From positions 44,187 through 108,186 of the forward strand of contig NZ_AXVR01000009.1 of NCBI RefSeq assembly GCF_000484695.1: DNA of 64,000 bases. The letters run 5' to 3'. Positions within the stretch are counted from its first letter, which is position 1. Each line of letters starts with the position of its first letter. A program made the translations under genes and the position numbers. Below the pieces are notes generated by a model. The model was not told the origin of the DNA. It was given only the letters and a program-made list of their open reading frames with translations, and did not search any database. Below are positions 47,172-63,235 of the stretch, piece by piece. The stretch comes from Salinispora cortesiana. Its GTDB lineage: Bacteria > Actinomycetota > Actinomycetes > Mycobacteriales > Micromonosporaceae.

Positions 47172-47179
47172 TCCCGGCG
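47148..47179 (+). repeat. Perfect 16-bp tandem duplication at the 3' end of the membrane-protein gene
   Basis: GCCACTGATCCCGGCG occurs twice back to back (47148 and 47164). The stop TGA at 47169-47171 falls inside the second copy. Confidence 0.9.
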
Positions 47180-47205
47180 GACCGCGGCGCGAGCTGACGC
47201 CCGGT

Positions 47206-47234
47206 TTGGGGTGGACCGGCGCGGGGTGTAGGCT
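47206..47234 (+). promoter_or_regulatory. Putative promoter of infC-rpmI-rplT
   Basis: TTGGGG (47206-47211), 17 nt, TAGGCT (47229-47234). The transcript would start near 47241 and have a leader of about 250 nt. Confidence 0.45.
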
Positions 47235-47394
47235 ACGGGAAACGACCAGGCCACCCGCGGCTTCGCAGGTGGCCTTGAAAGCGGAGCGCCTGCTCCCACC
47301 TGAGTCGCCGCGCGGCGGCCGGGTCCGGTCCCCGATTCCGGGCACGTCTCGGTCTCGGATGCGCGACTATATGGTCGTGCCGACCGGTCGAGCG

Positions 47395-47416
47395 GGCCCC
47401 GGCAACTGCCGGGGCC
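47395..47416 (+). terminator. Attenuator-like hairpin in the infC leader
   Basis: GGCCCCGG and CCGGGGCC pair (the adjacent CA/TG can extend the stem), followed by TTCTGCTTT. This has the form of an intrinsic terminator placed about 75 nt before infC, suggesting premature termination as a control step. Confidence 0.6.
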
Positions 47417-47491
47417 TTCTGCTTTCCGGGTCGGTTCCCACCCGGGAGCCGCCGGGTCGGCAATGCAGGAGACTCGACTCGAGGAGGCCCC

Positions 47492-48124
47492 ATCAGCGTC
47501 GAACCACGCGTGAACGAGCAGATCCGGGCACGTGAGGTCCGACTGGTCGGTCCCGAGGGTGAGCAGGTGGGCATCGTCCCGCTGGAGCGCGCCCTTCAGC
47601 TGGCCGCGGACGTCGACCTGGACCTGGTCGAGGTTGCGCCAATGGCGCGCCCGCCGGTGTGCAAGCTCATGGACTTCGGCAAGTTCAAGTATGAGAGCGC
47701 ACTGAAGGCGCGCGAAGCGCGGCGTAATCAGCAGCAGACCGTCATCAAGGAAATGAAGCTTCGGCCGAAGATCGATCCGCACGACTACGAGACCAAGAAG
47801 GGTCACGTGGTGCGGTTCCTCAAGGCGGGCGACAAGGTCAAGGTGACGATCATGTTCCGGGGTCGCGAGCAGAGCCGCCCGGAGCTGGGCTACCGGCTCC
47901 TGCGTCGGCTCGAGTCCGAGATCTCGGAGCTGGGGTACGTCGAGGCCGCGCCGAAGCAGGACGGTCGAAACATGATCATGGTGCTCGCACCGCACCGCGC
48001 CACCAAGGCTGCCGCTACAGCGGCCCGCGGCGGCGCGCTTCCGCGGGGTGAGCGGGAGTCCGGTGCCGCCGCGGCAGCACCGCCGGCCGAGGCGGCCGGA
48101 CCCGCCGGAACTGCCGGCGAGTAG
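47492..48124 (+). CDS. infC: Translation initiation factor IF-3 (AUC start)
   Basis: The 210-residue factor has the IF3 N domain [19 protein letters not shown] near residues 7-25 and the linker/C domain, with [11 protein letters not shown] near 56-66. The start is read as ATC at 47492: GAGGAGG lies 4 nt upstream and the frame gives [11 protein letters not shown], the family N terminus; the first ordinary start, GTG 47510, lacks a binding site. IF3 rejects rare start codons, so an AUC start allows self-control, as known for the E. coli AUU start. The C terminus has an Ala-rich tail of about 45 residues. Confidence 0.9.
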   Translation: MSVEPRVNEQIRAREVRLVGPEGEQVGIVPLERALQLAADVDLDLVEVAPMARPPVCKLMDFGKFKYESALKAREARRNQQQTVIKEMKLRPKIDPHDYETKKGHVVRFLKAGDKVKVTIMFRGREQSRPELGYRLLRRLESEISELGYVEAAPKQDGRNMIMVLAPHRATKAAATAARGGALPRGERESGAAAAAPPAEAAGPAGTAGE

Positions 48125-48144
48125 CAGGGGAGAAGACGTTCCAC

Positions 48145-48339
48145 ATGCCGAAGATGAAAAGCCACACCGGGATGGGCAAGCGCGTCCGGGTGACCGGCAA
48201 AGGCAAGATCGTGAAGCAGCAGGCCGGCCTGCGCCACAACCTGGAGAAGAAGTCCTCCACCCGTACCCGCCGGCTGACCGGGCTGGTCGAGGTGGCCAAG
48301 CCGGATGTCAAGCGCATCAAGAAGCTGCTCGGCCGCTGA
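48145..48339 (+). CDS. rpmI: 50S ribosomal protein L35
   Basis: The 64-residue, strongly basic protein begins [18 protein letters not shown], the L35 signature, and ends KRIKKLLGR. It lies 20 nt after infC, with GGGGAGAAGA before the ATG. The infC-rpmI-rplT order is nearly universal. Confidence 0.97.
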   Translation: MPKMKSHTGMGKRVRVTGKGKIVKQQAGLRHNLEKKSSTRTRRLTGLVEVAKPDVKRIKKLLGR

Positions 48340-48371
48340 CGCGCGCCACCTGAACCAACGAAGGAGCTGAG

Positions 48372-48764
48372 ATGGCACGCGTCAAGCGGGCTGTGAACGC
48401 CCAGAAGAAGCGCCGTACCCTGCTGGCGACCGCGAGTGGCTACCGCGGTCAGCGCTCCCGGCTGTACCGCAAGGCCAAGGAGCAGGTGCTGCACTCGATG
48501 CAGTACTCCTACCGGGACCGTCGCGACCGCAAGGGCGACTTCCGGCAGCTGTGGATCCAGCGGATCAACGCGGGTGCCCGCGCCAACGGGCTCACCTACA
48601 ACCGCCTGATCCAGGGCCTCAAACTGGCCGGCATCGAGGTCGATCGGAAGATCCTGGCCGACCTGGCCGTCAACGACGCCGCCGCCTTCGCGGCGATCGT
48701 CGAGAAGGCCCGTGCGGCCGTCGCGGAGCAGGGCACCGGCGGCGCCGGGGCCCAGGCTGCCTGA
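48372..48764 (+). CDS. rplT: 50S ribosomal protein L20
   Basis: The 130-residue protein begins [20 protein letters not shown] and has [20 protein letters not shown] near residues 46-65, which is standard. L20 binds 23S rRNA early in assembly and in other bacteria also represses its own operon by binding the leader RNA. AAGGAG lies 5 nt before the ATG. The C-terminal 15 residues are Ala/Gly-rich. Confidence 0.97.
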   Translation: MARVKRAVNAQKKRRTLLATASGYRGQRSRLYRKAKEQVLHSMQYSYRDRRDRKGDFRQLWIQRINAGARANGLTYNRLIQGLKLAGIEVDRKILADLAVNDAAAFAAIVEKARAAVAEQGTGGAGAQAA

Positions 48765-48780
48765 TCCACCCACGGCAGCG

Positions 48781-48824
48781 CGAGGCGTCTCCCATGCAGT
48801 CACGACCGCACGGGAGGCGCCTCG
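48781..48824 (+). terminator. Hairpin after rplT enclosing the start of the SpoU gene
   Basis: Thirteen-base arms 48781-48793 and 48812-48824 pair completely with one G-U. The 18-nt loop begins with the ATG (48794) of the next gene, and its ribosome binding site GAGG lies in the left arm. It may end the ribosomal operon, hide this start, or both. Confidence 0.55.
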
Positions 48825-49705
48825 ACGCCGTCTCCGGACCACTCACCCCCCGTACCCCACGGATCGTGGCGGCCCGTCGACTGCACCGCCGCCGTGACCG
48901 CGAGGCCACCGGTCGGTTCCTGGCCGAGGGCCCGCAGGCGGTCCGCGAGGCCCTGGCTCGCCCGGGCACGGTCCTGGAACTCTTCGGTACGCCGGCCGCC
49001 CTGGACCGGTACCGGGATCTGGCCGCTCAGGCGACCGCCGCTGACCTACCCGTCTCCGAGGTTACCGACGCGGCACTCGCCGGGCTCGCCGAGACCGTCG
49101 CTCCCCAGGGCCTGATCGCCGTCTGTCAACACCTCGACCTGCCACTGGCCACCGCTCTCGCGCGAGCGCCGCGGCTGGTCACCGTCCTCGCTGACATCCG
49201 CGATCCGGGCAACGCCGGCACGGTCCTGCGTACCGCCGACGCGGCCGGAGCCCAGACGGTGGTTTTCGCCGGTACGGCCGTGGACCCCTACAACGGCAAG
49301 GTGGTGCGGGCGTCGGCGGGCAGCCTGTTCCACGTGGACGTGGTGCGGGCACCCGATCCGCTGCAGGTGATCGCCGACCTGCGGGCCGCCGGGCTCGCCG
49401 TGTTGGCCACCACCGGATACGGCGCGGACGACCTGGACGATCTGATTGATGCCGGCCGGTTGGCCGCCCCCACCGCTTGGGTCTTTGGCTCCGAGGCGCA
49501 TGGCTTGCCCGCCGAGCTGACCGCGGCCGCCGACGCCCGGGTTCGGGTACCGCTGCATGGGTGGGCGGAGAGCCTTAACCTGGCTGCCGCGGCGGCGGTG
49601 TGCCTGTACGCTTCAGCGAGAGCGCAGCGCCGGCCCTCATCCCCGCGCCCGGTCGAGGCCACAACTGCGATCGAGACAGCAGCAAAGGAGAGCGGCCGCC
49701 CGTGA
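48794..49705 (+). CDS. SpoU/TrmH-family RNA 2'-O-methyltransferase
   Basis: The 303-residue protein has an N-terminal substrate-binding domain (RFLAEGPQAVREAL near 43-56) and a SPOUT knot domain with LADIRDPGNAGTVLRTADAA near 132-151, WVFGSEAHGLP near 227-237 and LNLAAAAAVCLY near 259-270. It is similar to RlmB/TsnR enzymes that methylate a ribose in 23S rRNA or tRNA; the exact site is not known. Position between rplT and pheS is conserved. ATG 48794 could be replaced by in-frame GTG 48866. Confidence 0.85.
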   Translation: MQSRPHGRRLDAVSGPLTPRTPRIVAARRLHRRRDREATGRFLAEGPQAVREALARPGTVLELFGTPAALDRYRDLAAQATAADLPVSEVTDAALAGLAETVAPQGLIAVCQHLDLPLATALARAPRLVTVLADIRDPGNAGTVLRTADAAGAQTVVFAGTAVDPYNGKVVRASAGSLFHVDVVRAPDPLQVIADLRAAGLAVLATTGYGADDLDDLIDAGRLAAPTAWVFGSEAHGLPAELTAAADARVRVPLHGWAESLNLAAAAAVCLYASARAQRRPSSPRPVEATTAIETAAKESGRP

Positions 49706-49813
49706 ACGCGAAACGGCGTTCGTTTAGCCAGCCCGCCGGTGCCGGCGGGCGGCGGGCCTGACCCGCTCTCCGCACGACTCCCACCGGCGGGCTGCGGCAC
49801 AGCCGCGCGTCCG

Positions 49814-49819
49814 TAGACT
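49814..49819 (+). promoter_or_regulatory. Putative -10 box of pheST
   Basis: TAGACT lies 52 nt before the pheS ATG. No -35, T-box or Phe-rich leader peptide was found in the 166-nt gap. Confidence 0.35.
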
Positions 49820-49868
49820 CGCTTCGCCGCCTGACAAGGCCGGCGCCGCCGTGAGGGAGTGCCTGTAA

Positions 49869-50939
<1,071 letters not shown>

Positions 50940-50975
50940 GCGCGGGCACGAGTTACGGAGACGGTGATCTGAGTC

Positions 50976-53561
<2,586 letters not shown>

Positions 53562-53590
53562 GGGCAGACCTCGCCTCTTCCCGCAGTTCA

Positions 53591-53625
53591 AAGGGCCCGC
53601 GTCGCGTATCGCGACGCGGGCCCTT
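53591..53625 (+). terminator. Terminator after pheT
   Basis: AAGGGCCCGCGTCGCG pairs perfectly with CGCGACGCGGGCCCTT around a 3-nt loop, 30 nt after the pheT stop. The 5' AAGGGCCCG core is the same as in the nusB/bldD terminator. Confidence 0.85.
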
Positions 53626-53668
53626 CCCGTAGGTGGCGGCCGGTGACTCAGAACACGGCCTTATCACC

Positions 53669-53687
53669 ATGCAATGCTTTGTATGAT
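53669..53687 (+). promoter_or_regulatory. ARG-box-like operator overlapping the argC -10 box
   Basis: ATGCAA-TGCT-TTGTAT (53669-53684) is an inverted repeat with the 5-4-5 geometry of ArgR boxes. The -10 TATGAT (53682-53687) overlaps its right arm, so bound ArgR would block polymerase. A weaker second copy, TGCAT-TGTT-ATACG, lies at 53712-53725. The stretch is AT-rich against its surroundings. Confidence 0.6.
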
Positions 53688-53734
53688 CATGCAGTCGCTG
53701 CTAACCTTCCCTGCATTGTTATACGGAGGTAGGT

Positions 53735-54736
53735 ATGGGGATCCGAGTCGCGGTCGCTGGGGCGAGCGGCTATGCCGGGGGCGAACTGCTGCGCCTGATC
53801 ACCGGGCACCCGGAGTTCGACCTGGTCGCTGCCACCGCACACAGTCAGGCCGGGCACCGGCTGGACACCGTGCACCCGCAGCTGACCGGGCTGGATCTGG
53901 TGTTGGCCAAGACCGACCCGGCGGCCCTGGCCGATGCCGACCTGGTCTTCCTGGCGTTGCCCCACGGTGAGTCGGCGGCGCTGGCCGCGCAGTTGCCGCC
54001 GGAGGTGCGCGTGGTCGACCTCGGTGCCGATCACCGGCTGGCCGACCCGTACGCCTGGGCCAACTACTACGGCGGCACCCACGCCGGGCAGTGGACCTAC
54101 GGTCTGCCCGAGCTGCCGGGTCAGCGCGAGCGGGTCGCCGCCGCGACCCGGGTGGCCAACCCCGGCTGTTACGCCAGCGCCATCATCCTCGCGCTTGCCC
54201 CGCTGATCGCCGCCGGCGCGGCCCAGCCCGCCGACGTGGTGGTGGTGGCCGCCTCCGGGACCTCGGGCGCCGGTCGCGGCACCAAGGCACACCTGCTCGC
54301 CAGCGAGGTCATGGGTGACCTGTCGCCGTATCGGGTCGGCGCGCACCAGCACGTTCCGGAGATCAAGCAGGCGACCGGGGCGACCAGCCTGTCGCTCACC
54401 CCGGTGCTGGCGCCGATGCCACGGGGGATCCTCGCGACCGTCACCGCCGTGCCCGTACGCGAGGTCGACCCGCAGGCGGTGCTCGCCGAGGCGTACGCGG
54501 ACGCGCCCTTCGTGCACGTGTTGCCCGAGGGGCGGTGGCCACACACCGCCGCGACCCTCGGCTCCAACTCCTGCCATCTGCAGGCGACCGTTGACGTTGA
54601 CGCCGGGCGGTTGATCGTGGTCAGCGGCCTGGACAACCTCGGTCGGGGCGCGGCCGGCCAGGCGGTGCAGAACGCCAACGTCATGCTCGGCCTGCCGGAG
54701 GCCACCGGCCTGTCCGTCTGGGGAGTTACCCCGTGA
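53735..54736 (+). CDS. argC: N-acetyl-gamma-glutamyl-phosphate reductase
   Basis: The 333-residue NADPH enzyme catalyses the third step of arginine synthesis. The dinucleotide loop is VAVAGASGYAGGELLRL near residues 5-21 and the catalytic Cys lies in VANPGCYASAI near 143-153. GGAGGTAGGT precedes the ATG. It heads an eight-gene arg operon in which nearly every junction overlaps. Confidence 0.97.
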   Translation: MGIRVAVAGASGYAGGELLRLITGHPEFDLVAATAHSQAGHRLDTVHPQLTGLDLVLAKTDPAALADADLVFLALPHGESAALAAQLPPEVRVVDLGADHRLADPYAWANYYGGTHAGQWTYGLPELPGQRERVAAATRVANPGCYASAIILALAPLIAAGAAQPADVVVVAASGTSGAGRGTKAHLLASEVMGDLSPYRVGAHQHVPEIKQATGATSLSLTPVLAPMPRGILATVTAVPVREVDPQAVLAEAYADAPFVHVLPEGRWPHTAATLGSNSCHLQATVDVDAGRLIVVSGLDNLGRGAAGQAVQNANVMLGLPEATGLSVWGVTP

Positions 54737-55905
54737 GCGTCACGACTCCCCGTGGATTCCGGGCGGCCGGGGTGTCCGCCGGGCTCAAGGAGAGCGGGGC
54801 CGCCGACGTCGCCCTGGTCGTCAACGACGGCCCGCACGCCGGGGCAGCCGGTGTCTTCACCGCCAACCGGGTGAAGGCCGCGCCGGTGCTCTGGACCCAG
54901 CAGGTCGTCCAGGGCGGTCTGGTTCGCGTGGCGGTACTCAACTCGGGCGGTGCCAACGCCTGCACCGGCCCCGGTGGCTTCCAGGACACCCACGCCACCG
55001 CGGAGCACACCGCGGCGGTACTGACCGCCGTCGCCCCCGGATTGGACCTTGGCGCGGGCGAGGTGGCCGTCTGCTCCACCGGTCTGATCGGCGAGCGGCT
55101 CCCCATGGACCTGCTCCTGCCCGGGGTGGGTACGGCGGTCGGGGCGTTGAGCCAGGACGGCGGAGCGGCCGCCGCCGAGGCCATCATGACTACCGACTCC
55201 CGGCCGAAGAACGCGGTCGGGCACGGTGCGGGTTTCACCGTGGGTGGGATGGCCAAGGGCGCGGGCATGCTCGCGCCGGCGATGGCCACGATGCTCAGCG
55301 TGCTCACCACCGACGCGGTCGCTGACCCGGAGACCCTGGACGCGGCGCTGCGGGCCGCCTGCCGGGTGACCTTCGACCGGGTCGACTCGGACGGGTGCAT
55401 GTCCACCAACGACACGGTGCTGCTGCTGGCCAGCGGTGCGAGCGGCGTCGTGCCCAGCGAGGCCGAGCTGACCGCCGTGGTCACCGCCGTCACACACGAC
55501 CTCGCGCAGCAGCTCGTCGCCGACGCCGAGGGCGCCACCAAGCAGATCACGATCGACGTGGTCGGCGCCGCGAGCGAGGACGACGCGGTCGAGGTGGGCC
55601 GGAGCGTGGCCCGGAACAACCTGGTCAAGACCGCACTGTTCGGCAACGACCCGAACTGGGGGCGCATCCTCGCCGCCGTCGGCACCACCGCTGCGGCGTT
55701 CGAGCCGGAGCAGGTCGATGTGGCCGTGAACGGGGTGTGGGTGTGCCGGGGCGGCGCCGCCGCCGAGGACCGGTCCAAGGTCGACCTCAGCGGCATGGAC
55801 GTGACGATCTGCATCGACCTGCAGGCGGGCGCGGCCGCGGCGACGATCTGGACCAACGACCTGTCACACGGGTACGTGCACGAAAACTCGGCGTACTCGT
55901 CGTGA
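54733..55905 (+). CDS. argJ: Glutamate N-acetyltransferase / amino-acid acetyltransferase
   Basis: The 390-residue proenzyme recycles the acetyl group from acetylornithine to glutamate. The self-cleavage site is present in [20 protein letters not shown] near residues 173-192; Thr becomes the N-terminal nucleophile of the beta chain. [14 protein letters not shown] near 299-312 is also typical. With argJ present the pathway is cyclic and no argE is expected. GTG 54733 overlaps the argC stop. Confidence 0.96.
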   Translation: MSVTTPRGFRAAGVSAGLKESGAADVALVVNDGPHAGAAGVFTANRVKAAPVLWTQQVVQGGLVRVAVLNSGGANACTGPGGFQDTHATAEHTAAVLTAVAPGLDLGAGEVAVCSTGLIGERLPMDLLLPGVGTAVGALSQDGGAAAAEAIMTTDSRPKNAVGHGAGFTVGGMAKGAGMLAPAMATMLSVLTTDAVADPETLDAALRAACRVTFDRVDSDGCMSTNDTVLLLASGASGVVPSEAELTAVVTAVTHDLAQQLVADAEGATKQITIDVVGAASEDDAVEVGRSVARNNLVKTALFGNDPNWGRILAAVGTTAAAFEPEQVDVAVNGVWVCRGGAAAEDRSKVDLSGMDVTICIDLQAGAAAATIWTNDLSHGYVHENSAYSS

Positions 55906-55963
55906 ACACGAGGATCGCCGCGTGGCGCGGCACCGCAACCGGAGACGGAAGGCAGGTTCGGGC

Positions 55964-56847
55964 ATGAGCTCCACCGCGGATCTCACCGGCGCTCAGGCCA
56001 AGGCCGCCACCCTGATCGAGGCGCTGCCGTGGCTGGCCCGGTTCGCGGGCTCGACCGTCGTGGTCAAGTACGGCGGCAACGCCATGACCGATCCGGAGCT
56101 GCGGCGGGCGTTCGCCGCGGACATGGTCTTTCTCCGCTACGCCGGCCTGAAGCCGGTCGTGGTGCACGGCGGCGGACCGCAGATCTCGGTGATGCTGGAT
56201 CGACTCGGCATCGACAGCGAGTTCCGGGGCGGGCTGCGGGTCACCACGCCGGAGGTGATGAACGTGGTCCGGATGGTGCTCCTGGGGCAGGTCGGCCGGG
56301 AACTGGTCGGGCTGATCAACGCGCACGGTCCGTTCGCGATGGGGCTCTCCGGCGAGGACGCGGGTCTGTTCACCGCGGTGCGACGCTCGGCGTACGTCGA
56401 TGGGCGGCCGGTCGACGTCGGCCAGGTCGGCGATGTGGAGTCGGCGGACATCTCGGTGGTGACCGACCTGCTCGAGGCCGGCCGGATCCCGGTGCTCTCG
56501 ACCGTGGCCCCGGATGCGGACGGAGTGCCGCACAACCTCAACGCGGACACCGCCGCGGCGGCGTTGGCGATCGCCCTGCGGGCGCGCAAGCTGGTGGTCC
56601 TGACCGATGTGCCGGGCCTGTACGCCAACTGGCCGGACCGGTCCAGCCTGATTGGTGAGGTCACCGCGAACGAGCTGGCGAAGCTGCTGCCGTCCCTGGA
56701 GTCGGGGATGGTCCCAAAGATGGAGGCGTGCCTGCGGGCGGTGCGCGGGGGCGTGCCCGCCGCGCACGTCGTGGACGGGCGGGTCGCGCACTCGACCTTG
56801 CTGGAGATTTTCACCTCGGAAGGCTTCGGAACAATGGTGATTCCCGG

Positions 56848-56851
<4 letters not shown>
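55964..56851 (+). CDS. argB: Acetylglutamate kinase
   Basis: The 295-residue amino-acid kinase has [15 protein letters not shown] near residues 29-43 and [19 protein letters not shown] near 65-83, and ATP-binding [13 protein letters not shown] near 212-224. The N-terminal helix (residues 5-25) is the extension linked to arginine-sensitive hexameric forms, so feedback inhibition is likely. ATG 55964 is preferred over the upstream in-frame ATG 55922 because of the GGCAGG site. Confidence 0.95.
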
Positions 56852-59649
<2,798 letters not shown>

Positions 59650-59653
<4 letters not shown>

Positions 59654-60858
59654 CTGAGCGGGTCGTTCTGGCGTACTCCGGAGGGCTGGACACCTCCGTC
59701 GCGATCCCGTACCTGGCCGAGCAGACCGGCGCCGAGGTGATCGCCGTGGCGGTCGACGTCGGGCAGGGCGGTGAGGACCTGGAGGCAATCCGGCAGCGGG
59801 CGCTCGACTGCGGGGCCGTGGAGTCCGAGCTGGTTGACGCGCGCGACGAGTTCGCCGCCGAGTACTGCCTGCCCGCGGTCCGGGCCAACTCCCTCTACAT
59901 GGACCGGTACCCGCTGGTCTCCGCCCTGTCCCGGCCGCTGATCGTCAAGCACCTGGTGGCCGCGGCCCGTAAGCACGGCGGCACCATCGTGTCGCACGGC
60001 TGCACCGGCAAGGGCAACGACCAGGTTCGCTTCGAGGTCGGCCTGGGGGCGCTCGCCCCGGACCTGCGGATCGTCGCGCCGGCCCGGGACTACGCCTGGA
60101 CCCGGGACAAGGCGATCGCGTTCGCCGAGGAGAAGGGGCTGCCGATCGACGTGTCGGCGAAGTCGCCCTACTCGATCGACCAGAACCTGTGGGGCCGGGC
60201 CGTCGAGACCGGCTTCCTGGAGGACATCTGGAACCCGCCGATCGAGGACCTGTACTCGTACACCGCCGACCCGGCCCAGCCACGGGACGCCGACGAGGTC
60301 GTCATCACCTTCGACGCCGGCAACCCGGTCGCGATCGACGGGAAGCCGGTCACCCCGTACCAGGCGATCGAGGAGCTGAACCGGCGTGCCGGCGCGCAGG
60401 GCATCGGCCGGCTGGACATGGTCGAGGACCGGCTGGTCGGGATCAAGAGCCGCGAGGTGTACGAGGCGCCGGGCGCGATCGCGCTGATCACCGCCCACCA
60501 GGAGCTGGAGGCGGTCACCGTCGAGCGTGACCTCGCCCGGTTCAAGCGCAGCGTGGACCAGCGCTGGGGTGAGCTGGTCTACGACGGCCTCTGGTTCTCC
60601 CCGCTGAAGGACGCGCTGGACGCCTTCGTCGACGACGCGCAGCAGCACGTCTCCGGCGAGGTACGGCTCACCCTGCACGGCGGACGGGCCACCGCTACCG
60701 GCCGGCGCTCCGACGCCAGCCTGTACGACTTCGGCATGGCCACCTACGACACCGGTGACACCTTCGACCAGTCCCTGGCCAAGGGGTTCGTGCAGCTGTG
60801 GGGCCTGCCCAGCAAGATGTCGGCGGCGCGGGACGCCCGGCTGGGTGGGGCGCAGTGA
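59650..60858 (+). CDS. argG: Argininosuccinate synthase
   Basis: The 402-residue ATP pyrophosphatase has the PP-loop [17 protein letters not shown] near residues 6-22, [15 protein letters not shown] near 115-129 and [15 protein letters not shown] near 174-188. It joins citrulline and aspartate. GAAAGGAG lies just before the ATG, and the start overlaps the argR stop. Confidence 0.97.
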
Positions 60859-62333
60859 GCGCTGCCACAATGGGCGGGGTGGACGACAAGAGCCTGACCG
60901 AGAAGAGCGCAGCCACCAACCGGACCAGCCTGTGGGGAGCCCGCTTCGCCGGCGGCCCGGCCGAGGCGCTCGCCCGGCTGTCGGTGAGCGTGCAGTTCGA
61001 CTGGCGGCTCGCCCCCTACGACCTCGCGGGGTCCCGGGCGCACGCCCGGGTCCTGGCCGGTGCCGGCCTGCTGGACGCCGAGGAGCTGGGGCAGATCCTG
61101 GCGGCCCTGGACGACCTGGAGGCAGCCTGCGCCGCCGGCACGTTCCGGCCCACCGTTGACGACGAGGACGTGCACACCGCGCTGGAGCGGGGGCTGCTGG
61201 AGCGGCTCGGCCGGCTCGGCGGCAAGCTGCGCGCCGGCCGCTCCCGCAACGACCAGGTCGCCACGGACCTGCGGCTCTACCTGCGCGACCACGCCCGGGG
61301 CGTGGCCGCTGCGCTGGTCGAGCTGGCCGAGGCGTTGGTCGAGCAGGCCGGACGGCATGTGGACACCGCGACACCGGGCATGACCCACCTGCAGCCCGCC
61401 CAGCCGGTCACCTTCGGGCACTGGCTGCTCGCCCACGTGCAGCCGCTGCTGCGCGACCTACAGCGGCTGCGCGACTGGGACCATCGCACCGCGATTAGTC
61501 CGCTCGGAGCCGGTGCCCTCGCCGGCTCCGGCCTGCCGCTGGACCCGGTGGCGGTCGCCCGGGAACTGGGCTTCCGCACGTCCTTCGCCAACTCGATGGA
61601 CGCCGTCGCCGACCGGGACTTCGTCGCCGAGTTCCTCTTCACCACCGCGCTGATCGGCGTGCACCTGTCCCGCCTCGGCGAGGAGATGGTGCTCTGGACG
61701 TCGCGGGAGTTCGGCTGGGTGGAGCTGGATGACGCCTTCGCCACCGGCTCGTCGATCATGCCGCAGAAGAAGAACGCGGACATCGCCGAGTTGGCCCGAG
61801 GCAAGTCCGGCCGGCTCGTCGGCGGGCTGGTGAACGTGCTCACCATGCTCAAGGGCCTGCCGATGACCTACGACCGGGACATGCAGGAGGACAAGGAGCC
61901 CGCCTTCGACGCGGTGGACACGCTGGAGCTGCTCCTGCCGGCCCTCGCGGGGATGATCTCCACGATGACGGTACGGGCCGACCGGCTGGTCGCCGCCGCA
62001 CCGGAGGGCTTCTCGCTCGCCACCGAGGTGGCGGACTGGCTGGTCCGTCGTGGGGTGCCGTTCCGCGAGGCGCACGAGATCACCGGCCAGCTGGTGGCGC
62101 TCTGCGTGGCCCGGGACTGCGCGCTCGACGAGGTCTCCGACGCCGACCTCGCCGCGGTCAGCGAGCACCTCGACCCGTCGGTGCGCGACGTGCTGTCGGT
62201 CCAGAGCGCGCTCGCCGCCCGCACCACCCCCGGCTCCACCGGCCCGGGACCGGTCGCCGAGCAGCTCGCCGCCGCCGCCGACCAGCTCGCCGGCTGGCGG
62301 GAGTGGGCCGCCGAAAAGGTCGTTCCCCGCTGA
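60855..62333 (+). CDS. argH: Argininosuccinate lyase
   Basis: The 492-residue lyase releases arginine and fumarate. It has [20 protein letters not shown] near residues 26-45, [17 protein letters not shown] near 127-143 and the fumarase-superfamily signature [20 protein letters not shown] near 298-317 with the catalytic Ser. GTG 60855 overlaps argG by 4 nt; ATG 60870 and GTG 60879 are in-frame alternatives. It closes the operon. Confidence 0.95.
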   Translation: MSAATMGGVDDKSLTEKSAATNRTSLWGARFAGGPAEALARLSVSVQFDWRLAPYDLAGSRAHARVLAGAGLLDAEELGQILAALDDLEAACAAGTFRPTVDDEDVHTALERGLLERLGRLGGKLRAGRSRNDQVATDLRLYLRDHARGVAAALVELAEALVEQAGRHVDTATPGMTHLQPAQPVTFGHWLLAHVQPLLRDLQRLRDWDHRTAISPLGAGALAGSGLPLDPVAVARELGFRTSFANSMDAVADRDFVAEFLFTTALIGVHLSRLGEEMVLWTSREFGWVELDDAFATGSSIMPQKKNADIAELARGKSGRLVGGLVNVLTMLKGLPMTYDRDMQEDKEPAFDAVDTLELLLPALAGMISTMTVRADRLVAAAPEGFSLATEVADWLVRRGVPFREAHEITGQLVALCVARDCALDEVSDADLAAVSEHLDPSVRDVLSVQSALAARTTPGSTGPGPVAEQLAAAADQLAGWREWAAEKVVPR

Positions 62334-62346
62334 CCCAGCGCACCGC

Positions 62347-62380
62347 AGGTGTGGGCTGCCTGCTCAGGCAGCCCACACCT
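62347..62380 (+). terminator. Terminator after argH
   Basis: AGGTGTGGGCTGCCTG pairs perfectly with CAGGCAGCCCACACCT across a two-base centre, 13 nt after the argH stop. Confidence 0.8.
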
Positions 62381-62388
62381 TCCCGGGG

Positions 62389-62394
62389 TAGCGT
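62389..62394 (+). promoter_or_regulatory. Putative -10 box of the glycosylase gene
   Basis: TAGCGT ends 7 nt before GTG 62402, fitting a leaderless transcript right after the arg terminator. Confidence 0.35.
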
Positions 62395-62401
62395 CGCGGC
62401 T

Positions 62402-63040
62402 GTGACGGCGCACCCCGAACCCGCAGCTGGTCTCGCGCAGCTGGCGGGCCTGCTCGCCGGCCCGGTCGTGCCGGCGGCGCGCGGCCTACTCGGCGCCCAG
62501 CTCCGCGCCGGCGAGGTCACCCTGCGCATCACCGAGGTCGAGGCGTACGCGGGCACCGCCCAGGACCCGGCCTCGCACGCCCACCGAGGGCGTACTCCCC
62601 GCAACGCGGCGATGTTCGGCCCATCCGGGCACGTCTATGTCTACTTCACGTACGGCATGCACTGGGCCTTGAACGTGGTGACCGGCCCGGCGGGGGAGGC
62701 CTCGGCGGTGCTGGTGCGGGCGGGAGAGGTGATCGCCGGCCACGCCCAGGCCCGGTCCCGCCGTCAGACGGCGCGATCCGACCGCGACCTCGCCCGGGGA
62801 CCGGCCCGGCTCTGCGCCGCACTGGGCGTTGACCGCTCGGCGTACGGGCAGTACCTGCTCGGCGACGGCACAATCCGGCTGCGTCCACCCCTCGAACCAG
62901 TGCCGGAAGCGGCCGTAGCGGCCGGGCCACGGGTCGGCGTCACCGGGGCGCACGACGTGCCGTGGCGGTTCTGGATCGCCGGTGACCCGACCGTCAGCAC
63001 CTACCGCCGACACGTCCCCCGGCGACGGTCCGGTGCCTGA
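62402..63040 (+). CDS. 3-methyladenine DNA glycosylase (AAG/MPG family)
   Basis: The 212-residue protein has the AAG-family core: [20 protein letters not shown] near residues 42-61 with the catalytic Glu, [20 protein letters not shown] near 64-83 and [10 protein letters not shown] after it; [17 protein letters not shown] near 126-142 is also conserved. It removes alkylated purines from DNA. GTG 62402 is preferred over the longer frame, which crosses the arg terminator. In many actinobacteria argH and this gene are followed by tyrS, which is absent here. Confidence 0.9.
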   Translation: MTAHPEPAAGLAQLAGLLAGPVVPAARGLLGAQLRAGEVTLRITEVEAYAGTAQDPASHAHRGRTPRNAAMFGPSGHVYVYFTYGMHWALNVVTGPAGEASAVLVRAGEVIAGHAQARSRRQTARSDRDLARGPARLCAALGVDRSAYGQYLLGDGTIRLRPPLEPVPEAAVAAGPRVGVTGAHDVPWRFWIAGDPTVSTYRRHVPRRRSGA

Positions 63041-63235
63041 GCAGCCTCGCCTGGTAGCGCCGCCGGAGGGCCGCATCGATCTGGGTTAGCAGCGGCTCGA
63101 CTTGGTGCATGTCGGGCCGCAGAACGGTACGGGGAGGTGGGCCGTTCGGGGCCCCGGGGACGCCGGATGGTCGATCGATCGGAGACGTTGGGCCCGATAG
63201 CCTCCATTGGGTTATGGAGGCGATGAGGTGACGTG

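Larger units (their letters stand above)
47172..47491 (+). other. Leader region of the infC operon
   Basis: About 320 nt without a gene. It holds a promoter (47206-47234), a long GC-rich leader with an intrinsic-terminator-like hairpin (47395-47416), and the infC ribosome binding site. Short open frames occur (for example from ATG 47360), but none has a good binding site or convincing composition. Confidence 0.6.

Noticed and set aside
49731..49750. GC-rich hairpin between the SpoU gene and pheS as a Phe attenuator
   Set aside because: No U-run follows, there is no Phe-rich leader peptide, and no T-box elements are visible.
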